Source: Acanthamoeba lenticulata
Lineage: Eukaryota > Discosea > Longamoebia > Acanthamoebidae
DNA: 64,000 nucleotides
Direction of reading: 5' to 3'
Assembly (NCBI GenBank): GCA_002179805.1
Contig: NAVB01000197.1
Span: 1-64,000 of the forward strand
Shown here: positions 57,149-64,000 of the stretch, piece by piece
How positions within the stretch are numbered: the first letter of the stretch is position 1
Layout of the letters: each line of letters starts with the position of its first letter
Notes under the pieces: generated by a model
Database searches by the model: none
Told to the model about the DNA's origin: nothing
What the model saw: only the letters and a program-made list of their open reading frames with translations
Translations under genes and position numbers: made by a program

Positions 57149-58837
57149 TCACACGTTCTCCTTCTCGACGAGCGACTCGACCTCGACGCTCTTCAGGCTG
57201 TTGGCCGCGGCCTCGGCGAGCCGCTTCTGCTCCTTGATAGTGTACTCCTGGTAGCTGTACAGGCATATGCCCACGAAGGCCACCACACAACCAATGCCGT
57301 TCCACACCGTGATCTGCAGTGTGATGACGGTAACGGTGAGGATGATTCATGAAGAGGCAGAAGGTGGATGAAGAGGGGTGAACAACGGACCTCGTTCTGG
57401 AAGATGATGACCGATAAAATGATGACGATGACCACCTTCAGGTTGCCGAACACGGTGAAGGTGAGCGCCGACGTGGACTTGATGGCGAAAAAGACGCTCA
57501 AGTCTGTGCGTTCATTTTGTGGATGAGTTAACTGAGTCTTACGCCCGAAGTTAGAGCTCTTTGGGCGGGGAAAGGAGGGCAGGCGGTACTCAGCAAGAAG
57601 GCGACGAAGCCAGAGATCATCAAGAGCATCACCACGACGTGCGCGCTGACGTCTTCATAGGAGTGGTTCATCACGCCCTCCATCTCGTAGATGTCTGAAT
57701 ACCGCGCGACACACAACAACCGTCAGCCGCCTGGATCCAGCGCTGCGTCACGGGCGGAAGCAGGGCGTACAGGCAAAGGGCAAGTTGACGACAAAGGCGA
57801 GCGGCGCCATGTAGTACAGCAAGTTGACTGAGTCCAGACGGTTCTCGCCCGTGAGCAGCACCGACGACAGCACGCTTTGAAGGGCTGTTTGTTTTGCAAC
57901 ACGTGAGCAAGATCGAGATGGAGAATATCAGCGACGGTGAAGCGAGGAGCAAATACCGGTGGTGAGGCAGGAGAAGAGAGCGCAGCTGAAGCCGATCATT
58001 TCAAAGTTGATCTCGGTCAAGGTGGCCATGGCGACGCCGCCCACCACAGGGATCAGCGCCAAGTAGATTCCTGTGGGGAAAGTCCTGTTTGACACGATCA
58101 ATGCACCACAGCTCGTGATCAGCCGGTGTGTTCGGTGTGTGCACGCCGTGGTGGCCCGAGGATAAGCACGTACATGCCCAACCCAAACACTTGCAACAGA
58201 ACCGTGCACGCCGGCACAGCAGACTGTAGGCGATCCAGCACAAGCAGGCAAAGAGCACCGGTGTGAGACTCACGAGAGGCGAGAAGAAGAGCTTCAGAAT
58301 GGAAGGTGCGCACGCACCTTGACTGTCTGCATGAAAGAGACTGGGATGTATCGCAAGCTGATATTTCCCAAAATAATGTTGACGAAAAAGATGAAGCTGC
58401 ACATACGCCACCACGTGAGTTTTCGGCAGTCCTGGCAGCAGTGTACTTACAATAATTAAAATTAAAATAAATAGTATTGAGGGAGACGGTACGCAAGCGG
58501 GAAGACGTTGGTAAAGCATTTGTTCAAGGGGATGTGAATAAAGGGCACAGCCTTAAATACCTGTAGGGAAAGGGAAGGAAGGAAGAAGAAGATGATGAGG
58601 GTCCCGTGGCCCACTAGGACTTCGGAAGGACGAGCGGTGGATTAAGGTACGTACTCGCAGCGTGAGGTAGGCTCCTATGCTGCACACCAGCATGTGAACG
58701 CCGGTCAGGGTAAGAGGGAAAGAAAACCGAAGGATTTGGAAAATCCACTTGTTGGCCAGGACTGTCACGATGTTGGTGCTCCACCACAGCAGGATGGACA
58801 CAACGGCCTTCTGGCCAGCGGTAAGTTGCCCAAACAT
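57149..58837 (-). CDS. Nucleotide-sugar/triose-phosphate transporter-like protein (TPT/SLC35 family)
   Basis: Starts MFGQLTAGQKAVVSILLWWSTN at 58837. Successive transmembrane segments include IVTVLANKWIFQ, FSFPLTLTGVHMLVCSIGAYL, NVFPLAFIFFVNIILGNISL, YIPVSFMQTVK, GIYLALIPVVGGVAMATLTEI, NFEMIGFSCALFSCLTTA, VVVMLLMISGFVAFLL, TSALTFTVFGNLKVVIVIIL and GIGCVVAFVGICLYSYQEY. VLANKW, FMQTVKA, SALTFTVFGNLK and the C-terminal NGIGCVVAFVG block are typical of the TPT group, which includes UDP-sugar and GDP-fucose-like Golgi/ER exchangers. The Lys-rich cytosolic C-terminus ends VEKENV. Substrate not assignable. About eight introns. Confidence 0.9.
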
Positions 58838-59472
58838 CTTTCTTTCTTCCTGTGATTTTAGGTCCTCTCTCTCTTTAGACCAGAGCAACCTGCAAAGTAA
58901 GCTCCGTACTCCACGGAGGAGATGCGAACCCTGGTAATTTGACACGACCTAACGAGTCCGGATCGATTCGATCGGTGTGCAAGCTTGGCCGAGTTGTTTC
59001 GCTACAGGCCGCGGCAAACTGTGCAGAAGCGAAAGGGGAGTTTTGTGACAAAAGCAGCACCTTTCTCGGGTGTCACCCACAAAGCCAGCCAGCACGTGCT
59101 CACCAAAGAGGACAATCTCACCGTTCTTGGCCAGAAAAGCTGCGGGAAGCGTGCACGGTCGACAAGTTCCCACACGCCACAGTGGCTGCGTAGACACCAA
59201 CATGCAGCCCCACTCGTACTGTTCCGTCGTTGGGACAGCTGGGCTCCGTTTCGTCAGCCTTGTGATGAACACGCGTGACGAGTCACACTGTTGCTGCGGC
59301 CAGTCGGTCAACTCAGTCAGTCCACCGCTCGGCGTGCCGGCGCGTGGCCGGCAGCGGAGGCTTGGCGGGCGAGGCCAGCAGGGCCGATGGTTGTGCAGTG
59401 ACCGTAAGCGACCGCGGTTGGACCGATATGGGTGTCCACTTCTCGTCGCTGCGCGCCGTCGCCGTAGCACTG
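58838..59472. other. Spacer; uncertain minus-strand open frames
   Basis: Promoter side of the transporter gene and 3' side of the filamin-repeat gene. Two minus-strand open frames (58949-59479 and 59313-59606) overlap here. They could be further exons of the filamin-repeat gene, but I find no clear domain. A tRNA-like GGTTCG at about 58930 does not fold into a tRNA. Confidence 0.4.
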
Positions 59473-62400
59473 TCAGCAACAGAGTCCAGCGGAGCGGCAG
59501 ACCAGCCGTTGGCCGTACCGGAGGGCGGCCCGCTCCAGCATGTAAATGTAGACGAGGTAGTGTCCGGCGGCAGCAATGTTGTAGGTGACCTCGTACGTGC
59601 CGTCACGCTTGTCCGTTACTTGTCCCTCCTCGCGCCTGTGTCGGATTCCGGTGTTAGAACAGACGTGAACGTGCAGAAGGAACGCAAGGCTGGTGCTAGA
59701 CCCGATAGCGCCCTCGAAGACGACACGGAAGAGATCTCCGCCTGTGCTGCGCCGGTTGCCGTGGACGTCCCTGAGTGTGGCCCACCACGTCAGTCTGTTC
59801 TCGCCACACAGGCATGCATTAACGGCACGCACTTGGTGATGATGTCAAAGGTGTTGGTGACTCCGGCTCGGCCCGAGCGAGATGCCTCGCCCTTGATCTC
59901 ACAGTTGGCGGGGAAGCTCTCCTCTGTTTATCACCCGTATGTATGAGCGTCAGCAATAAACGCTCATTGTTAGATGGATCGGGGCAAGATGAAGTTGCAC
60001 CATCAGACTCAACTGTGACGAGGAACGGGCTGCCCTTGACCTGAAAGCCGTTGACAGTTATCCGCAGCATGTACTCCCCGGCGATGTTGGTGGTGTAGCG
60101 CGCCTCGTAGATGCCCCTACCCTTGTCGCTGATCTCAGCGGTCATGTGGAAGGGGCCAGATAGTTGCGCCAAGATGGTGTCCCCTCCGTCGACTCTGGCG
60201 TTGCCAAACTCGTCTCTGCGGCCAACCAAAAACGACGATCAGTCGACCAGCTCCAAGGCTCGCGGGCTGGCCTGGCTCACCTGACTTGGATTGTCAAGAA
60301 GGCCGGGATGCCCACCAGGGCGCGGTGAAGCCCGGGACCTTGCACGACCGACGCCAACGGGTCCGTCGGCCCGGCCGCGCCGATAACCAGGAAAGGACTC
60401 TTGCCCAAGTGCCGGCCCTGGTGGAAGACGGAGATGTTGTAGCGTGCAGCCCGCGAGACGCGGTAGTAAAGCGTGTAGGTCCCGTTCCCATAGTCCACGA
60501 CGGAGGACTTGTCAACGTAGGGGCCGTCGACGTGCATAGTGAAGTGTTGGCCGCCTGCGGTCATCGGCTGCCCGTGGATGTCGACCGCTTGAATGTGGAC
60601 CGGCATCTGCTGGCCTGCTTGTGCTGTGGCGCCTACACCAGCTCCAAAAACGAAGGAGAGGTGAGGCGACAGCTCGGCCTTGGAGCCGTTGAAGCAATAA
60701 CTGTTGGTGACATCGACGCGGAGGTAGTTCTCTGGCGTGTTGGCCATGCAGAAGTCCTGTTGGGAGTGCGTGAGCGAGCGGTGATCGCAGGGAAAGGGGA
60801 ACTGGCCACGTGAGTTGGGCGTTCGTGCCTGAAAGCGACTGTAAATGGCCTTCACGGTCAGTCCCATTAGCGGAGCGTCCTTGCATTCCTGCCGCGTGCC
60901 AGGAGAGTGAGCATCTCATAAATAGTCAACAAAGCACTCGAGGAAGCTCGCACGTCATAAAGCGCTTTGCAGAATGCTGGGCAGATGCGCATCCGCTGAA
61001 CCTCGTTGGTTGGATCATAAGGATCCAAAAACAGCATCCGGTGCGGACTGCACTCGTGCCCGCACCAGAGGTCCTCCATCATGGTCATGCAGTTGTTGTC
61101 TCCCTGGTTGACATGCAACTTTGTGCTCAACAACACATGCGCCAACAACGACTTTGCAAGAAAACGCACCTTGAGCGTCGGGGTAAGCGCCTTGCTCACC
61201 CACTTCGCCACCCGGCGGTCGCCCTCGGCATCACAACAAGCGTTCTCGTTGTACCACGAACATCGTCGCAGCTCGGGCTGGGGCTAAGAAGCCAAAGCCG
61301 GACGGTGTAAGCCTCCCAGCACGGGTTGCGGGACAGCGATCACGCGTACCCGCTGTGCGTGACGGCTGCCTTTGGGCACAAGGCACTTGTCGTGGTTGGT
61401 CACAGAAGTGTAAATAGGACTGTTGCTGATGTGTTGGCCCTCCAACGTCACCGCAATGCGGTACCGGCCTGTGTGATCAATGCTAAGCCAACACGCACTG
61501 GGTCAAGCACAAGCAAGCAGTAGCGACTGACCTGGTTCGTCAAGTGCGAAGGTGACCAAGTAGAGACCATCGCGCATGTCGGTTTGCTCCACATGCACAT
61601 CTGGCCCCTCAGGTATTGGATGGACTCGCACGTCAAAGTGGTCGCCTCCATTCGGCACTTCTTCGCCTTGCCTGTCCGTCGCCTGGATGAAGAAGCTCCA
61701 CTGTCCGGCAAAATCAGCCTTCAGCGCCTGTCCGTAGGCGAACGAGGTCTCTGCACTAGCGACTCTCGCTCGTCCATTGAAACACGTATGGGTGTGCTGT
61801 CCTTCCCTGCAGTGAAGAATTGATGAGCGTCGGTTTTGACCACCGGGATGAGCTTCGCCTGCGCACCGAGAATTCGTCTTGACGTCATCAACCACAACAA
61901 TCTCCACATCAGGCGGAGCCATCGCCTTGCAGAACTCTTCTGCCAATGGCGATCGGTCTTCGCCCCAGGTCAATGCAACTTCCCATGCAGGTGGAGCAGT
62001 TCCCTCCTCGTTCTCTTCCTTCTTGGCGTATTCAGGTACCAGTTTCTCATCGCGGCAGGCTGCGTACAGTTGATCACAAAAGGATGAGCACAGACGGTAC
62101 GTGAACAGCGTGCTTGACATCTGCGCCACGAAATCGGCCTGGGCAGGCGAACACAGCAAGCCGCAGCGCATGACGTGCAGGAGCGACACACAATGCTCGC
62201 TCTTGCCGCCGTCCTTGTGGGTGCGGTAAAGCCAGCGGACGAGTTCATTCGTGTCGCGATGATCGCAGCACGCGTTGTCCGCATACCACGAGCACGTGGT
62301 GAGAGGCGGTTGAGGCTGGCACGTAAACCTCAGAGTCAGTAAGTACGCCCGCATTAACAAGAAATACAACCCAGAAGCAGCTCGACACCTTGTGTGGAAC

Positions 62401-62502
62401 AACCTCGTTTTGGTAGGGGCACTGAAGGTGCTCCCCTGTGGCCAGGCCAAGCACAGCCCAGACGAGCGCCAGCACCAGCTGCGCAGCCAAGCGGCACCGC
62501 AT
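59473..62502 (-). CDS. Secreted protein alternating folate-receptor-like Cys-rich modules and filamin repeats
   Basis: A clear signal peptide (MRCRLAAQLVLALVWAVLGLATG) at 62502. Module A is Cys-rich: LTTCSWYADNACCD, VMRCGLLCSPAQADFV and YRLCSSFCDQLYAACRD, matching the folate-receptor/Cys-rich spacing. A filamin-type Ig repeat follows (FFIQATDRQGEEVPNGGDHF, DGLYLVTFALDEPG, GQHISNSPIY). Module B repeats the Cys-rich unit (RCSWYNENACCDAEGD, LWCGHECSPHRM, ICPAFCKALYD), then two more filamin repeats (PVHIQAVDIHGQPMTAGGQHF; FLTIQVRDEFGNARVDGGD, each ending GKSPF or KGSPF) and a fourth partial one (LRDVHGNRRSTGGDLF). The protein is extracellular or luminal, and a role in adhesion or ligand binding is inference. 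The 3' end at 59473 is uncertain because the last repeat lacks its final strand. Many introns. Confidence 0.82.
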
Positions 62503-62789
62503 GCGAACAACAGCAACAGAAAAGAAACGAAGAAAAAAAACTACTGCAATAAGAAAGACACATAAATCGATCAAAATCCGGGAATGGCGAGAACGGTGCG
62601 CGCGCCGGCAAAATAGGTAATTTGTGGGGTTTTTCGTGACAACATCGTACACTTTGGGGCCACCTGGTGTGGTGGCACGCAGGCACATACAGAAAGGAGT
62701 TGTGCACACCAAACGGTAAATTCAACCAGATTCGAGCACGAGCACTCATCTTCCATCTCTCTAGCGCAAGATCCTCAAACTCCTCAAAC
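62503..62789. promoter_or_regulatory. Bidirectional promoter region
   Basis: 287 bases between the divergent ATGs of the filamin-repeat gene (-) and the Rab11-like gene (+). The part next to the minus gene is A-rich on the plus strand (about 62515-62575). No specific element is assigned. Confidence 0.45.
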
Positions 62790-64000
62790 ATGAACAGCGA
62801 AGCGGGGCCGGATACGCCTGATTACCTCCTCAAGAGTACTCGCACGCTCCCATAGTCGTTTTGAGCGGCAATTTGTAGTAGAAGGCTTACTCCTATGCCC
62901 TTTGGTGCACAGTCGTCATCGTCGGTGATTCTGGTGTTGGCAAATCCAACATTATGTCGCGGTTTACAAACGACACATTTGAAGAGAGCTCCAAAACAAC
63001 GATTGGCGTGGCATTCGCCACCAAGAACTTGGCAGTTGAAACGGGCGCAGACACCAAAGACTCTAAGAAGCACGTGAAGCTGCAGGTGTGGGACACCGGT
63101 ACGGCGTTGTGTTCCTCTTTTGTTACAAGGATGCCCAGAGATCTGATTTTTGAATTTGTGCGCAACCGTTCGTTTTTCCTTGACACCAGCCGGCCAAGAA
63201 CGCTACCGCGCCCTTAGCAGCGCGTACGTTCCTCCTCCTCACCTGCACCGTTTTTGTTCTTGCATCAACCTTTGCCTTCCTCTTCCCTTGCTACAGTTAT
63301 TACCGTGGGGCTCAGGGCGCCTTGGTCGTGTACGACATCACGTCTCGGGAGTCGCTCGACTCCATTCCCAAATGGCTCGAGGTACGTCCGCGCATAAGAA
63401 CCCCTCACGAGCAAATGCTTCTTTTCTCCGTTGAGCTGTGACCTCATTCTCTACTCGACCGATGGCACTCAAATAGGAGATCGACAAGTACTGCACCCAA
63501 GACATCGTCGTCACGCTTGTCGGCAACAAGCTCGATTTGGCTGATAACGTACCTACATGCCTCTAGCCTTGTAAAAGTCTGTTTGTCCTTATGCTTCCCT
63601 CTTTCGCGATGGCTAGCGCTGTGTGAGCGTTGAAGAGGGCAAGAAGGTTGCTGCTCGGGAGAATATGTTCTTCATCGAGACTTCAGCCAAGGATGCCACT
63701 AACATCGAGAAGGCCTTCACTCATCTGATCAAAGGTATGCCTTTATTCTCTTCTTGCTTTGGTGGCCGCTTTCGCTCACTTGTTGTTGTCTACATCACAC
63801 AGAGATCATCCAGAGCAATCTGTCCCAGGTCAACAATGAGAAGAAGCCTTCCGGCAAGGTATGCTTTCATCTCTTAAGTCTTTAGAGCTCTCCGTCAGGT
63901 GATCACGTCTCAAAATCATCACGCGATGGCCATTGTAGGGCCCCTCGGAGAATGGCATCACGCTGAAGCCACCAGAGGAGGATGGAACTGGAGGCGACGC
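62790..64000 (+). CDS. Rab11-like small GTPase (3' end outside window)
   Basis: Exon 1 ([15 protein letters not shown]) joins by a phase-1 intron to [13 protein letters not shown]. The Rab11-type P-loop GDSGVGKSN, effector [50 protein letters not shown] and [14 protein letters not shown] are all intact. [15 protein letters not shown] with SSAYYRGA, and the length of switch I place it near Rab11/RabA. The [12 protein letters not shown] segment between switch I and WDT is longer than in Rab11. It would act in recycling endosomes or contractile-vacuole traffic. The visible part ends with an acidic hypervariable region ([12 protein letters not shown]) before any prenylation Cys. Seven short introns. 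Confidence 0.92.

Noticed and set aside
58880..58950. Possible tRNA on the minus strand (GGTTCGCATC-like B box)
   Set aside because: The T-arm does not pair and there is no A box or anticodon stem at the right distance.
58949..59479. 176-codon minus-strand frame past the filamin-repeat gene
   Set aside because: No recognisable domain and it begins out of frame with the last filamin repeat; could be further exons but unsupported.

Overview
The window looks like nuclear DNA of an Acanthamoeba-type amoebozoan. The evidence is GC-rich coding sequence, genes packed on both strands with very short spacers, many short GT-AG introns (about 50-120 nt), and families typical of Amoebozoa, such as a Pats1-type Roco kinase carrying a myotubularin domain and a RhoBTB/RacA-like GTPase. 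There are no operons, bacterial ribosome-binding sites, rRNA, tRNA or CRISPR arrays that I can support. Gene spans below run from start codon to stop codon and include introns. Exon joins were done by eye.

Layout. 1-8.6 kb: the 3' part of a giant myotubularin-LRR-Roc-COR-kinase gene (+), then a kappa-class GST-like gene (-). 8.9-15.8 kb: an F-box/ankyrin gene (-), a gene joining a dsRNA-binding domain to a DEDDy 3'-5' exonuclease (+), an unrecognised low-complexity gene (-), and a 1 kb spacer. 15.8-24 kb: a PLP-dependent decarboxylase (+), a Rho GTPase-BTB-U-box-BTB gene with a CaaX end (-), an intronless methyltransferase (+), and a thioredoxin-like ER membrane protein lacking CxxC (+). 24-31.3 kb: one very large gene (-) encoding a repeat protein built on a W/F-P-L-Y-x-Y pattern. 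31.4-37.4 kb: mitochondrial bL21 (+), WDR55 (-) and a TFIIIC WD40 subunit with AT-hook/RGRG tracts (+). 37.4-38 kb: wreckage of a Ty1/copia element. 38-45.6 kb: an ABCG half-transporter (-), an intronless secreted PQQ-type propeller (-) and a MAPKK with a plant-type activation loop (+). 45.7-50.6 kb: a three-BRCT protein, a ZAR1-like 3CxxC zinc finger and a universal stress protein (all +). 50.7-59 kb (-): TFIIH p52/Tfb2, a TBC-TLDc protein, a small unknown protein and a TPT-family nucleotide-sugar transporter-like protein. 59.5-64 kb: a secreted folate-receptor-like/filamin-repeat protein (-) and the 5' part of a Rab11-like gene (+).

Much of the content concerns small-GTPase signalling and membrane traffic (Roco, Rho-BTB, TBC-TLDc, Rab11) and nuclear information processing (TFIIH, TFIIIC, BRCT, WDR55, 3CxxC, exonuclease). 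I see no evidence that neighbours form one pathway. Several enzyme-type domains appear to have lost catalytic residues: the myotubularin Cys and Arg, the TBC glutamine finger and the thioredoxin CxxC pair.

The strongest candidates for undescribed biology are the Rho-BTB protein with a U-box inserted in its first BTB domain, the giant WPLYxY repeat protein, and the ectodomain that alternates folate-receptor-like and filamin modules.
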